A stretch of DNA of 64,000 nt from Filimonas sp. (GTDB lineage: Bacteria; Bacteroidota; Bacteroidia; Chitinophagales; Chitinophagaceae), in NCBI GenBank assembly GCA_017306865.1, contig JAFKHH010000024.1, positions 22,291 to 86,290 of the forward strand, in the 5' to 3' direction. Below the pieces are notes generated by a model, which was given only the letters and a program-made list of their open reading frames with translations, was not told where the DNA came from and made no database searches. This document shows positions 25,467-34,353 of the stretch, one piece after another; the stretch's first letter is position 1; each line of letters starts with the position of its first letter. The position numbers and the translations under genes were made by a program.

Positions 25467-26336
25467 TTACAGCGCATTTAGTATCGCTGTATAATAATCC
25501 ATTCCGTGTTTTTTATCTATCACTATTACCTCCACACCATTTGCCCTCAGCAGATCCAGTTTAAAACCCGCATCTGCTTCATACGCTTTCGGTATATAGT
25601 AGCATATTTTGTTGCGGATGTTTATCTTTTTGTCATAGTAAAGCAGCCTTGCCCTGTACGTGATCAACCACCACAAATCTATTTCTACAAAGTCTAGCGT
25701 CAACCCGATGATGTGAATGTCTTTCATGAAAAAGAGATCTACCCATGAGTTGATCTGCTTAATACCTTTTGGTGTCCTCATACGCATATACAGCGACTTC
25801 TTTTCTATTTGATCGCTTTTGTAGTCAGGTACAGCCACTACATAGTTGCGGATCTTTTGCAGTTGCCCGCAATAGTGATCATAACCCAGGTTAATGCTTT
25901 GAGGCGATTTACAATCACCATGTACATGCCAGTAAGAAATGTTGTCCAGGTTATACCTGCGGAAAATGCTGTACGTATTTTCAGTTATAATACTGTCATT
26001 CTTCTTCGGCGTTTGTCCCTCCAGTAAAAACTCGTAATTAGCCGTCATGATGTGTGCCGGTGCAATTTTCCTTATCAGTGCATGAATATCATTACCGGCA
26101 ATGTCAGATACTTTTTCTCCAATAAACTTTTTTAGTTCTGTTTCCTTTGCAAAACGCTTGCGTTTAATCGCATTCAGGAAGATCTCTTCATAAAACAGCG
26201 GGAAAGGCTTAGATGCGTGTTTATGGATTGTTGAGTCCTTGCAAAAGTCTATGATCTGGTCAAGCAATTCAGACCACTTGATGCCCTGGGACATTGCATT
26301 TACACCATTGCCAACCAGGAGGGCTATGTCTTTCAT
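25467..26336 (-). CDS. stand-alone SIR2-like domain protein
   Basis: 289 residues, no signal peptide or membrane segment. The NAD-site pattern of SIR2-like proteins is visible: LLVGNGVN (7-13), TANYEFLLE (98-106) and WHVHGD (136-141, with the expected catalytic His). The remainder is a Rossmann-like half with IIGLTLDFVEIDLWWL near 215. Proteins of this SIR2_2-like group deplete or cleave NAD in several anti-phage systems, usually with an effector-activating partner; here no partner is fused or adjacent. It sits between a repeat mosaic and a terminator, apparently monocistronic. It could also be a housekeeping deacetylase-like protein. Confidence 0.75.
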   Translation of the reverse strand: MKDIALLVGNGVNAMSQGIKWSELLDQIIDFCKDSTIHKHASKPFPLFYEEIFLNAIKRKRFAKETELKKFIGEKVSDIAGNDIHALIRKIAPAHIMTANYEFLLEGQTPKKNDSIITENTYSIFRRYNLDNISYWHVHGDCKSPQSINLGYDHYCGQLQKIRNYVVAVPDYKSDQIEKKSLYMRMRTPKGIKQINSWVDLFFMKDIHIIGLTLDFVEIDLWWLITYRARLLYYDKKINIRNKICYYIPKAYEADAGFKLDLLRANGVEVIVIDKKHGMDYYTAILNAL

Positions 26337-26367
26337 TTAAAATGGATTTAGTTGAAAGCATGAAAAT

Positions 26368-26404
26368 AAAAAAGAACAGGCGTAGAATACACCTGTTCTT
26401 TTTT
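26368..26404. terminator. intrinsic terminator of the DUF1254/DUF1214 operon
   Basis: Perfect 13-bp stem (aaaaaagaacagg / cctgttctttttt) with an 11-base loop, 38 bp after the stop of the minus-strand DUF1254 gene and just upstream of the SIR2 gene start. The A-rich left side gives a U-tract on the minus-strand transcript. Confidence 0.85.
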
Positions 26405-26442
26405 AAAATCGAAATTTATTTAGAGAATGCCCTTGCTGTATT

Positions 26443-27894
26443 TTATTTCACCTCCTCCGGGTCACCCATTTTCCATACTTTATCAAAGAAAGCTTTTTCC
26501 GGGCCATAGAAACGTGCCATTATTTCAAAGCCGTGTTTAGGATCTGTAGGTGTCCAGTTGCTCTCTTTGCCATCCGGCGCCTTAGGGCCGAAATAAAGAT
26601 CAATGGAGCCATCTGCATTTTTTTGAAGTCCTGGTGTAGTTGATGCACGGCTGAAGTAAGGCATGCCCTGCATTACACCATGCGTTTCCCTGTTATAGGC
26701 TGTAACAGACCAATACAATGTTATAGGTACATTGGCAGGAAGATGCAGACGATACAGCTTTGAACCATCCAGGTTTTGACCTGTGTTATCTTTCAGGTTT
26801 ACCAGGTAGAACTGTCCTGCGCCCAAATGTTTTGCACTGAAGTAAGCTATAGAGAATATAATAGCCCTGCCATCTATAGGATAAGAGTTAGGATCTGCAT
26901 AGTCTGTAACAACAGCGTTTCTTATTTCCATTCTTGCAGGTAAAGCCCAATGTGTATTGTCATAAAACGGCGGTACAAACAGTGTTTCGTATTGTTCGTT
27001 GATCCACTTATGCGCATCTGCAATAGCCGCTTCCAGTATTTCTTTTGTACGTGCATCGGGGTTGAATGTTTTGCCTTTTTCTATACCAATTGTTTTAAGC
27101 GGATCTATCATAGCCTTATCTCTTGTAAGCCAGGGTTCTCTCTGCACAAAACTATTCAGTCGTTCAAAGAACTGTATGTTATAAGGAATAGTATTGCCAA
27201 ATGGTACATTCAGTAAATCTACAAATGTTGTTTGCGGTGGATTCGATGCCTGGGCATACGGGTAGATCTTTACTCTTTTACCATATTCAATTGCCCGTGC
27301 TACATCATCCTTATCACCAGTAGTAAGATTGGAACGCAACACCGCATATCCGGTATATATGGAAGACGGCATAGGGAAATATCCTTTAGGCACCGGGTCT
27401 TTGTAACCCGGAGGTAGGATGAGGTATTTACCACCTTTACCTTTATCCAAGCCTGCAGGGCCAACATCTTCTATTGCAGTTTGCCAGCTATCATCTACGC
27501 TGCCTGTAATAGATGAGTTGCCTTCTGCCGGAGGTATCTCTAAAACGACTGGTCCTTTACGTGTATCGTAAAATGGATTGATATAAATTACATCTGTGTT
27601 TGGCGTTAATGTCTGATTGTTTGAATTGAGAAGCCCTGACCAATATACCACCTGGTTATAATCGCCTTTTGCCTGGAACAGGCTTGCCTGCATCAATTCT
27701 GTATTTACAGCAGCCATGCCCCATATTACAGCATTGAATGCCCGGGAGTAAATAGCTTGTTCATTTGGGCTGGTTGCTTTAAATGTGAGTGATTTCGATT
27801 GAGTGCTGTCTGCCGTTTGTACATTGCCGTTTTTGTTTTGTCCGCAGGCAAACAAAAGCAACAATGGCCCCAGCAGTAAAAATTTTGTTTTCAT
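26443..27894 (-). CDS. DUF1254/DUF1214 lipoprotein, second paralog
   Basis: 483 residues with a lipoprotein signal (MKTKFLLLGPLLLLFACGQ, Cys17). The N-terminal half matches the DUF1254 pattern (NTDVIYINPFYDTRKGPVVLEIPP) and the C-terminal half DUF1214 (RLHLPANVPITLYWSVTAYNRETH, DLYFGPKAPDGKESNW). The biochemical role of the family is not established; it is beta-rich and periplasmic or outer-membrane anchored. It follows a paralog by 16 bp in the same operon, before a strong terminator. Confidence 0.8.
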   Translation of the reverse strand: MKTKFLLLGPLLLLFACGQNKNGNVQTADSTQSKSLTFKATSPNEQAIYSRAFNAVIWGMAAVNTELMQASLFQAKGDYNQVVYWSGLLNSNNQTLTPNTDVIYINPFYDTRKGPVVLEIPPAEGNSSITGSVDDSWQTAIEDVGPAGLDKGKGGKYLILPPGYKDPVPKGYFPMPSSIYTGYAVLRSNLTTGDKDDVARAIEYGKRVKIYPYAQASNPPQTTFVDLLNVPFGNTIPYNIQFFERLNSFVQREPWLTRDKAMIDPLKTIGIEKGKTFNPDARTKEILEAAIADAHKWINEQYETLFVPPFYDNTHWALPARMEIRNAVVTDYADPNSYPIDGRAIIFSIAYFSAKHLGAGQFYLVNLKDNTGQNLDGSKLYRLHLPANVPITLYWSVTAYNRETHGVMQGMPYFSRASTTPGLQKNADGSIDLYFGPKAPDGKESNWTPTDPKHGFEIMARFYGPEKAFFDKVWKMGDPEEVK

Positions 27895-27910
27895 TTCGTT
27901 TTATTTATTG

Positions 27911-29389
27911 TTATTGTACTACTTCAAAATCACCAGGCTTCCATGTGCCGTCAAATGCTGCCTGATCGGGGCCATAAATACGTATGTATGCAAACCAGCC
28001 TTTGCCCGGTATGGTTTTTATCCATTGTTTTTCTTTTCCTGCGGGAGCCTTAGGCCCAAAGTACAGGTCTATTGGTGCATCTTTTGGCAAGTCTTTCAAT
28101 TCAAACATAGAACGCAGCGCCGCATATCCCTGGTCGGTTATTATCTGGCTTCTTGTTTCTGCGTCATAAATTGTTACTGACCAGAATAGTTTGGCGGGAA
28201 CAGGTTGTGGCATGGTTAGCTTATAGGTGTTGCCTCCATCTACATATGCACCGGTTTTATCACGCAGGCCCAGCCAGTACAATGAGCCCTGGCCTGCCTG
28301 TCTTCTAAACATGGCGGGCGATGCACCTATGGCCTGGTAAAACCATACTTCTCTTGCATCCATATCTACATATGATGGTGTATCAAAATCTCCGTTTTCG
28401 GGCCTTAGGCCAACCCATTCCCAGCGACGGTCATTCCATACTACACGGTCTGGTCTGCGGTCTGCAAATGATTGCACACGCATTTGTGCATTGCCTATTT
28501 TGGCTGCTTTTTCCAGGATGTCTTTCATACGCGCATCAGGACTGAATGGTTTTCCCTTTACAATACCTAATACAGCCAGATCGCCATAATAATTTCGATA
28601 GCCCTCGTAAGCAGGCTCCCTGTCTATCACCTTCGCCAATACTTCCCAGTACTTAATATTATTTTCCCATTCCAGCGGCGTCGTATTTTGTGGTTTGCCC
28701 GTAAGGTCGAGCCACTGAATAGCCGGTGCAGCAGGATTATTCAATGGATAAAATTTGATTGTTTTAATACGTTCCATAGCAGCTTGTACATCGCCTCCTA
28801 CAGGTAGTGAGCGTACACCAACAGTAAGGTTATTTGATGATGCCTTCCAAACGTGATATCCGGAAGGAATATTGCCTTTGTATCCCGGCGGCAAGATCAG
28901 GTGTTTGCCTCCCTTTCCTGCATCTGGGCCGGGAATGCCCATGTCTGCTACCCAGCGCTGGTTTACGTCCATCGCTACTACGATCAGTGGCCCGGCGGGT
29001 AAGTCTATTACATAAGGGCCGCCCGACAGGTCCAGCAACAGCGGGCCATAAGGGGTATCAGAGTTTAGCGTAAAACCTATTTGCTGAGGTTTGGTATCCA
29101 GTGTACCGGATGTATTATTAGGATGCACATTTATGGCAAGGTTGCCCTGCAAAATGGCTTCACCTGATACAGTCGCATAAAAAAACTTGTATGCCTGTAT
29201 TGCCCGGTTCAGGTCAGCATCATCGTATGCTTTTTTTATGGTAGCTTCTGTAGGGTAGCCGCCTACAAACTCATACCCGGCAATGTTTTGATTGCTGGTG
29301 GAATCGGATGAAGACTTGTTTGCAGAAGGCTGGTTATTGCACGCTGCGAGCAATAGTGCAGGCCACAATGCAAGATGTTTGATGTTCAT
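27911..29389 (-). CDS. DUF1254/DUF1214 lipoprotein, first paralog
   Basis: 492 residues, lipoprotein signal MNIKHLALWPALLLAACNN (Cys17). It has the same two-domain layout as the next gene: NSDTPYGPLLLDLSGGPYVIDLP in the DUF1254 part and LFWSVTIYDAETRSQ, DLYFGPKAPAGKEKQW in DUF1214. It opens the two-gene operon and is divergent from a FadR-type regulator whose two operators lie 182-236 bp upstream of this start, so that regulator could act on both sides. Confidence 0.8.
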   Translation of the reverse strand: MNIKHLALWPALLLAACNNQPSANKSSSDSTSNQNIAGYEFVGGYPTEATIKKAYDDADLNRAIQAYKFFYATVSGEAILQGNLAINVHPNNTSGTLDTKPQQIGFTLNSDTPYGPLLLDLSGGPYVIDLPAGPLIVVAMDVNQRWVADMGIPGPDAGKGGKHLILPPGYKGNIPSGYHVWKASSNNLTVGVRSLPVGGDVQAAMERIKTIKFYPLNNPAAPAIQWLDLTGKPQNTTPLEWENNIKYWEVLAKVIDREPAYEGYRNYYGDLAVLGIVKGKPFSPDARMKDILEKAAKIGNAQMRVQSFADRRPDRVVWNDRRWEWVGLRPENGDFDTPSYVDMDAREVWFYQAIGASPAMFRRQAGQGSLYWLGLRDKTGAYVDGGNTYKLTMPQPVPAKLFWSVTIYDAETRSQIITDQGYAALRSMFELKDLPKDAPIDLYFGPKAPAGKEKQWIKTIPGKGWFAYIRIYGPDQAAFDGTWKPGDFEVVQ

Positions 29390-29570
29390 GGTTGCAGACG
29401 TATTTATTGTTTGTAATATCTTAAGACACTATGGAGCACCTGCTTCCGCCAATAGTGTAGTTATTTTTTTAGGTAAAAGAATAGTGCAGGCGAAGCGGGA
29501 GTGTAAATTTTCTGCTTCACTAATTGTATGTCTTTTAGCGCCTTGGGTTCTTTGCGCCTGTTATTTTTTA

Positions 29571-29585
29571 AAACATCTGATGTTT
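29571..29585. promoter_or_regulatory. probable FadR-type operator O1
   Basis: A perfect 15-bp palindrome aaacatc-t-gatgttt. The same half-sites recur 40 bp downstream. It lies just upstream of the candidate -7 box of the GntR/FadR gene, where binding would block RNA polymerase. Confidence 0.75.
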
Positions 29586-29600
29586 GGAGCATTCTTTTCC

Positions 29601-29608
29601 TACTTTTG
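29601..29608 (+). promoter_or_regulatory. -7 element of the FadR-type regulator promoter
   Basis: TActTTTG matches the Bacteroidota -7 consensus TAnnTTTG exactly. It lies between the two operators, 25 bp before the ATG at 29633. The only upstream TTTG (29583-29586) is 14 bp away, closer than the usual 19-20 bp, so the -33 box is weak. Confidence 0.5.
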
Positions 29609-29610
29609 CT

Positions 29611-29625
29611 AAACATCAGATGTTT
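29611..29625. promoter_or_regulatory. probable FadR-type operator O2
   Basis: A perfect 15-bp palindrome aaacatc-a-gatgttt, identical to O1 except for the centre base, covering the expected transcription start and ending 8 bp before the ATG of the regulator. Paired identical palindromes at a GntR/FadR gene point to autoregulation. Confidence 0.75.
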
Positions 29626-29632
29626 GAGGTTT

Positions 29633-30301
29633 ATGGCAAAAAGAGAAAAATTAGCCGACCAGGTCATTGCAAAATTGCAGGAACGCATTTCCATGGGTAA
29701 ATGGAAAAAGGGAGATAAAATACCTGCGGAACCGGAGTTGATGGAGCAATTCAAAGTAGGGCGTTCTACTATACGGGAGGCAATTAAGACCATGGCAAAT
29801 GCCGGCGTGCTGCACGTGCAGCAAGGTTCAGGCACATTTGTAAATGAAATGGTGCAATCAGCAGAATCATTGGAACAGCGGCTCAGGCGTGCCCGGCAGG
29901 AAGAACTTAACCAGGTGCGTGTGCTGCTGGAATATGAGATCATTCGCCTGGCTGTAACACACCGTACACAGAAAAATATCCGCGATATGAAACATGCGCT
30001 CGATGCACGTATCAAGGCAATAGACGCCAAAGATTATACGGCCTCTATAGATGCGGATATAGTTTTTCACACCACGCTGGCAACAGCCAGCCACAATAGT
30101 GTGCTTGCTGATCTGTATGCAAGTTTTACACATGTATTACGTAATTCTTTTCAACAGCGTGATGCCGGCAGTGTGGTACAGTTTAGAAAAACACATGCAC
30201 TGCATGAGCGGTTATTACAGGCTATTGCAGACAAGCGGGAAAGTGTGGCGATTGAATGTCTCGATGCTTTATTACAGAACAATTTAATTCGTGCTAAATG
30301 A
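29633..30301 (+). CDS. FadR-subfamily GntR transcriptional regulator
   Basis: 222 residues from MAKREKLADQVIAKLQERI; a 35-codon in-frame extension upstream would run through the promoter and operators and is rejected. The GntR winged helix spans about 5-75 (KWKKGDKIPAEPELMEQFKVGRSTIREAIKTMANAGVLHVQQGSGTFV). The C-terminal all-helical FCD domain (about 90-220) has the D-x3-H-type metal-binding pattern (DADIVFHTTLATASHN). Such regulators sense carboxylates such as lactate, gluconate or organic acids. It overlaps the TauE/SafE gene by 4 bp (ATGA), so the pair is translationally coupled. Confidence 0.9.
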   Translation: MAKREKLADQVIAKLQERISMGKWKKGDKIPAEPELMEQFKVGRSTIREAIKTMANAGVLHVQQGSGTFVNEMVQSAESLEQRLRRARQEELNQVRVLLEYEIIRLAVTHRTQKNIRDMKHALDARIKAIDAKDYTASIDADIVFHTTLATASHNSVLADLYASFTHVLRNSFQQRDAGSVVQFRKTHALHERLLQAIADKRESVAIECLDALLQNNLIRAK

Positions 30302-31131
30302 CAGTTTTAGTTTTTACACTCATCTTATTTGTGGGCGCCTATGCCGCAGGATTGATCGGGTCTCTTACAGGTCTTGGCGGTGGCGTAGTTATCATTCCAT
30401 TGCTCAGCGTCTTCTTAGGTATAGATATTCACTATGCGATTGGTGCAGCGCTGGTTTCCGTTATTGCTACTTCCTCCGGGTCTGCAGCAGCTTACGTGCG
30501 CGAAGGTATTACCAATATGCGTATTGGCATGTTCCTGGAGATAGCTACAACCATTGGTGCAGTAGTAGGCGCATTGGTGGCGACCATTGCACCTACGCAC
30601 TTTATTGCTGTATTGTTTGGTTGTATTCTTATTTTTTCTGCCATGAATTCATTGCGGAAAAAAGCAGTGCATGTGCTGCCGGAGTCCAGCCCGCTAGCAA
30701 AGAAATTAAAGTTGTATGGCAGTTACCCTACTGCATCAGGTGTAGTGCATTATGGCACAAAGAACGTTGCAGGTGGATTTGTAATGATGATCGTAGCGGG
30801 TGTATTATCCGGTTTACTGGGTATAGGCTCCGGTGCATTAAAAGTGATAGCGATGGATAACATTATGCGCATACCATTCAAAGTGTCTACCACTACCAGC
30901 AATTTTATGATGGGCGTTACCGCTACTGCAAGTGCGGTTGTGTATTTGCAACGTGGCTATGTGCAGCCGGGTATCTGTATGCCTGTTGTGATTGGGGTGC
31001 TGTTAGGTGCATTGACTGGGTCGCGTATCCTGATCAGATCTTCGCCGGAAAAACTGAAAGTGTTTTTTGCGATCGTGATCACGCTACTAGCCTTGCAAAT
31101 GATCTACAACGGCATAACCGGTAAGATCTAA
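30298..31131 (+). CDS. TauE/SafE-family sulfite/organosulfur-type permease
   Basis: 277 residues with eight membrane segments in two repeats; GSLTGLGGGVVIIPLLS (about 17-33) and GLLGIGSGALKVIAMD (about 168-183) are the paired family signatures. TauE/SafE proteins export or import sulfite, sulfoacetate or other small carboxylated or sulfonated anions across the inner membrane. It follows a FadR regulator and precedes DUF1634 (25 bp gap). The regulator class suggests an organic acid, and the family suggests sulfite; neither can be decided here. Confidence 0.85.
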   Translation: MTVLVFTLILFVGAYAAGLIGSLTGLGGGVVIIPLLSVFLGIDIHYAIGAALVSVIATSSGSAAAYVREGITNMRIGMFLEIATTIGAVVGALVATIAPTHFIAVLFGCILIFSAMNSLRKKAVHVLPESSPLAKKLKLYGSYPTASGVVHYGTKNVAGGFVMMIVAGVLSGLLGIGSGALKVIAMDNIMRIPFKVSTTTSNFMMGVTATASAVVYLQRGYVQPGICMPVVIGVLLGALTGSRILIRSSPEKLKVFFAIVITLLALQMIYNGITGKI

Positions 31132-31155
31132 TCATTCATTGTACAAAAAAGTATT

Positions 31156-31548
31156 ATGGAAAAAACGAAACAAGCTCTTAAAGACAAAGACCTGCAATAT
31201 ATCATAGGAAATCTTTTACGCTGGGGCGTATGGTCATCTATGACCATCGCTATTATTGGCGGTATTATTTATTTATCCCGTCACGGGCATGAGACGGTTT
31301 ATTATCCAAAGTTTGAAGAGCAGGACAGGAGTATGCTCACTATTTTAGGTGACATGTTCCGCGGGCTTGCTGACGGGCATGGCAGAGCGCTGATTATGCT
31401 GGGCATTATACTCTTGTTTGCAACACCGGTAATGCGTGTTATTTTTTCGCTGATCGGGTTTGCTGTAGAAAAAGACAGGATGTATGTAGTGATCACGCTA
31501 ATCGTGCTGCTGATCATTTTTGTAAGCGTGAGAGGTGGTTTAGGATAG
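31156..31548 (+). CDS. DUF1634 inner-membrane protein
   Basis: 130 residues with three membrane segments (about 20-42, 76-97, 108-126) and the LLRWGVWSSM start typical of DUF1634. Members are often encoded next to TauE/SafE permeases, as here, and are thought to be accessory subunits. Last gene of the FadR-TauE-DUF1634 operon, followed by a long-stem hairpin. Confidence 0.85.
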   Translation: MEKTKQALKDKDLQYIIGNLLRWGVWSSMTIAIIGGIIYLSRHGHETVYYPKFEEQDRSMLTILGDMFRGLADGHGRALIMLGIILLFATPVMRVIFSLIGFAVEKDRMYVVITLIVLLIIFVSVRGGLG

Positions 31549-31572
31549 CGGGCCGGTGATAGGGAAATAAAA

Positions 31573-31622
31573 GAAACGGGTTGAATGTTACGTAACAGAT
31601 ACGCGAACACACAACCCGTTTC
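31573..31622. terminator. bidirectional structured hairpin between convergent genes
   Basis: An 11-bp perfect stem (gaaacgggttg at 31573-31583, caacccgtttc at 31612-31622) encloses a 28-base loop that itself contains the palindrome tgttacgtaaca. There is no U-tract, so it is a structural rather than a standard intrinsic terminator. It separates DUF1634 from the minus-strand lipoprotein gene. Confidence 0.6.
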
Positions 31623-31649
31623 CGGTAAATTATATAACCCGGTATTTTT

Positions 31650-32117
31650 TTATTTGCAAGGCGTTTCTTTTAACTGGATGCTATTGTTGTATTGCAAAGA
31701 ATCAATGTTGCTGAAAATTGCACTGTCTTTGCTTGTGTAAATGTTTCCATAACCTTCTTCCAGTGTAGTGCCATTCTTCCTGAACGCCACTTGTCTTACA
31801 GACTGTTTGCCTTCGGCAAAAAAAGTATAGTAACCAACCAGTACAGGCCCTTTCATGTCTCCGGTAAACGTTCCCTTGTTAGCATCTTTTCCATCCAGTT
31901 TATAAGTCAGCATGCCACTTACAACGTTGCCTAGGTAAACAGCTCTCATAGTTACGGTATCTTTTCCTTTGATGTATTCGTAACACTTGTTTACAGGTAC
32001 AGTGTCCAGTGCATTCGTTGCTGTAGAGTCATTGATTCCATTGTTTTTAGCCTGCTGTGAATTACATGCAATCAATGTGGAAAGAGCTGCTGCAATAGAA
32101 AGTATAGAAAGGCGCAT
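31650..32117 (-). CDS. hypothetical lipoprotein
   Basis: 155 residues, signal MRLSILSIAAALSTLIACNS with lipobox Cys18. Mature part: a Ser/Thr/Asn-rich linker, then a compact beta-rich domain (CYEYIKGKDTVTMRAVYLGNVVSGMLTYKLDGKDANKG, YTFFAEGKQSVRQVAFRK). The pattern of a repeated turn around 'GxxxG..Y..DGKD.N.G.F.G' looks like a small lipoprotein fold of unknown role in Bacteroidota. Monocistronic, facing the DUF1634 gene. Confidence 0.7.
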   Translation of the reverse strand: MRLSILSIAAALSTLIACNSQQAKNNGINDSTATNALDTVPVNKCYEYIKGKDTVTMRAVYLGNVVSGMLTYKLDGKDANKGTFTGDMKGPVLVGYYTFFAEGKQSVRQVAFRKNGTTLEEGYGNIYTSKDSAIFSNIDSLQYNNSIQLKETPCK

Positions 32118-32494
32118 AGTCTGGTAATTTTTGCTAAAGCTAATACAATTACCGCGCCTAAAGAGAGGTAATCGTGAATGGGCCTCTGTGTTCTCTGCGT
32201 GCCCTTCGCGTCCTTTGTGATACTTCGCAGCTAAGGAATGAAGCGAAGCATTTTAACACATAGAAAGCATAGGAACAAAGGCACATAGAATTTGGCTACA
32301 AGTGTATGAGTAAAGGCTGAACTGTTTTAGCTAAGGGAGCATAGAACACATAGGGAAGCCGCTTTGCGACTTTAAAACTTTTTTGTGGACTCTACGTATC
32401 CGGTAGTGCGAGGAGCGCAGAGGGTACGCAAAGTCCACAAAATGAAGCTTGAGTTGTCGGTAGCCCATTCGCGACTGCCGATTACCGATTCACG
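32118..32494. repeat. intergenic region of dispersed 'word' repeats
   Basis: No gene. It contains 'tctctgcgtgcccttcgcgtcc' words at about 32190-32210, a block at 32251-32372 ('aacacatagaaagcatagg', 'gccgctttgcgac') shared with 2556-2681 and 63881-64000, and a tail 'ccattcgcgactgccgatt' near 32463 that reappears with small changes at about 39064. Confidence 0.75.
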
Positions 32495-33262
32495 TTAAAT
32501 ATTCATACCGCCGGATACTTCTATACGCTGCGCGTTGATCCATTTGGCTTCCGGCGTACACAAGAATGCTACTACACCGCCAATATCTTCTGCGTATGCA
32601 ATGCGAGGGATTGCAGTTACCGCTTTAATGTGTTCCTGCATTTCGGCGTTGTCGCGTAATCTGCCGCCGCCAAAGTCTGTAGCGATTGCACCCGGAGCCA
32701 CTGTATTTACATTTATACCACGTATGCCCAGTTCTTTTGCCAGGTATCTTGTCAGCACTTCAATGCCGCCTTTCATAGCGCCATAAGCACCATATCCCGG
32801 AAGGCTGAAGCGGGCAAGGCCGGAAGACAGGTTTACAATGCCTCCATCATCATTCAGGAATGGCAATGCTTTTTGGGTAAGAAAGAAAACACCCTTTAAA
32901 TGAATGTTCATCAATTCGTCAAACTGCTCTTCTGTGGTTGTAGCGAAAGAAGTAGTAGGTAAGCCTATGCCTGCGTTATTGATCAGGAAGTCGATCTTGT
33001 CCGTGTTGAATGTTTCCTGCAATACTTTTTTCAATGAAGTAAAAAATCCGTCAAAGCTTTTTACGTCGCCCACATTCAGTTGTAAGGCTGCTGCTTTTTG
33101 CCCGGACTGTTCTATAGCTGCAACCACTTCCAGTGCATCGTCTTTTCTGCTGTGATAAGTAAGTACTACATCAATGCCTTTTTTAGCAATGCTTAATGCC
33201 ATGTCTTTGCCTAACCCACGGCTGCCGCCGGTAACCAGTGCTATCTTTTTTGTTTGTGTCAT
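32495..33262 (-). CDS. SDR-family oxidoreductase
   Basis: 255 residues. Classical short-chain dehydrogenase motifs: TGGSRGLGK near 11-19 (cofactor), NNAG near 94, NLSSGL with the catalytic Ser near 146, YGAMKGG (YxxxK, about 160-164), VNTVAPG near 191. Uses NAD(P)H to reduce or oxidise a carbonyl or hydroxyl in the cytoplasm; the substrate is not visible. Its gene follows an AraC regulator on the same strand (137 bp gap), which may control it. Confidence 0.9.
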   Translation of the reverse strand: MTQTKKIALVTGGSRGLGKDMALSIAKKGIDVVLTYHSRKDDALEVVAAIEQSGQKAAALQLNVGDVKSFDGFFTSLKKVLQETFNTDKIDFLINNAGIGLPTTSFATTTEEQFDELMNIHLKGVFFLTQKALPFLNDDGGIVNLSSGLARFSLPGYGAYGAMKGGIEVLTRYLAKELGIRGINVNTVAPGAIATDFGGGRLRDNAEMQEHIKAVTAIPRIAYAEDIGGVVAFLCTPEAKWINAQRIEVSGGMNI

Positions 33263-33399
33263 ATTGCTTATTTTTTACCATACAAAATTCCACAAAAACA
33301 GTGTATCCCTGATTGCGCATATCAATCCAATGTTTGCAAAATTCAAATATGAAGGATTGTTTAATGCTTTGATGGCCGGGGTGCCGGGTAGTTAAACAA

Positions 33400-34353
33400 T
33401 CAGGCGCGGAATGCAACAGGCGAGACGGTCGTTTGCTTTCTAAAAAAATTAGAAAAATGTGCTACTTCCTCAAAACCCAGTGTATAGGCTATCTCAGAAA
33501 CATTCCAGTCCGTTTGCTTCAGCAATATCTTGGCTTCCTGTAATATACGGTCACTGATCAGTTTCGACGTTGTCTTGCCAAGGCTTTCTTTTAATACCTT
33601 GTTCAGATGATTTACATGCACAGACAATCGCTCTGCATAGTCTTTGGCAGTACGCAGGTTAATCCTTTGTGCAGGTGATTCTATAGGAAATTGTCTTTCC
33701 AGTAATTCTACAAATAAAGAGGCTACACGGGCGGAGGCGTTGTGCGAATTGTACAGACTGGCGGCAGGCTGTAATTTTTGACCATAGTGGATCAGTTCCA
33801 ATACATAATTGCGGATCAGGTCATACTTATATATGTAGTCTGAAGCCAGCTCCCGCTGCATCTTTTTAAAAATGTATTCTATGTCAGCTATGTCTCCTTG
33901 TTGCAATTCAAATATGGGATAACCGCCTGAACGGAAAATAGGCAGGTCATCCAGCACTACGCCGCTTTTTGAATGAAGTAAAAAGTTGTCTGTGAATATG
34001 CAGAAATACCCTGACTGGTGCATATCTAGCGGCAGGTAATTGTATGGGATCTTCGGCGTAGCAAACAGCAGTGCATGTTTTTTTATCTCTATTGTCTTGT
34101 CTGCATATTCTGCCCGGTTATGCCCGTTGATGAGGCTGATCTTATAGTATGCACGCCTGTTGTAAGGCATGGTCACTTTTCCTGCCTCACGCATTTTACG
34201 GAACAATTCTTCCGCGTCAAATACATTGAAATGACCCACTTCTTTAGAAATACCAGCCGGTAACAAAGTATTCAGGTCGCTATTGGTAGAAGACGCAATG
34301 TCTTCGTAAAAATTTTCTACTGATTTCGTTTTCACATTAACTGTCATTTGCAA
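33400..34353 (-). CDS. AraC-family transcriptional regulator
   Basis: 317 residues. The C-terminal 100 residues form the double-HTH AraC domain (RINLRTAKDYAERLSVHVNHLNKVLKESLGKTT, LLKQTDWNVSEIAYTLGFEEVAHFSNFFRKQT). The N-terminal part is a cupin-like sensory domain with a helical linker. The likely target is the SDR gene downstream. The next gene upstream, the MBL-rhodanese gene, is divergent. Confidence 0.88.
   Translation of the reverse strand: MQMTVNVKTKSVENFYEDIASSTNSDLNTLLPAGISKEVGHFNVFDAEELFRKMREAGKVTMPYNRRAYYKISLINGHNRAEYADKTIEIKKHALLFATPKIPYNYLPLDMHQSGYFCIFTDNFLLHSKSGVVLDDLPIFRSGGYPIFELQQGDIADIEYIFKKMQRELASDYIYKYDLIRNYVLELIHYGQKLQPAASLYNSHNASARVASLFVELLERQFPIESPAQRINLRTAKDYAERLSVHVNHLNKVLKESLGKTTSKLISDRILQEAKILLKQTDWNVSEIAYTLGFEEVAHFSNFFRKQTTVSPVAFRA

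Noticed and set aside
30291..30860. 189-codon frame within the TauE/SafE gene, same strand
   Set aside because: Shifted frame of a clear eight-helix permease; very rich in Cys, Arg and Tyr.
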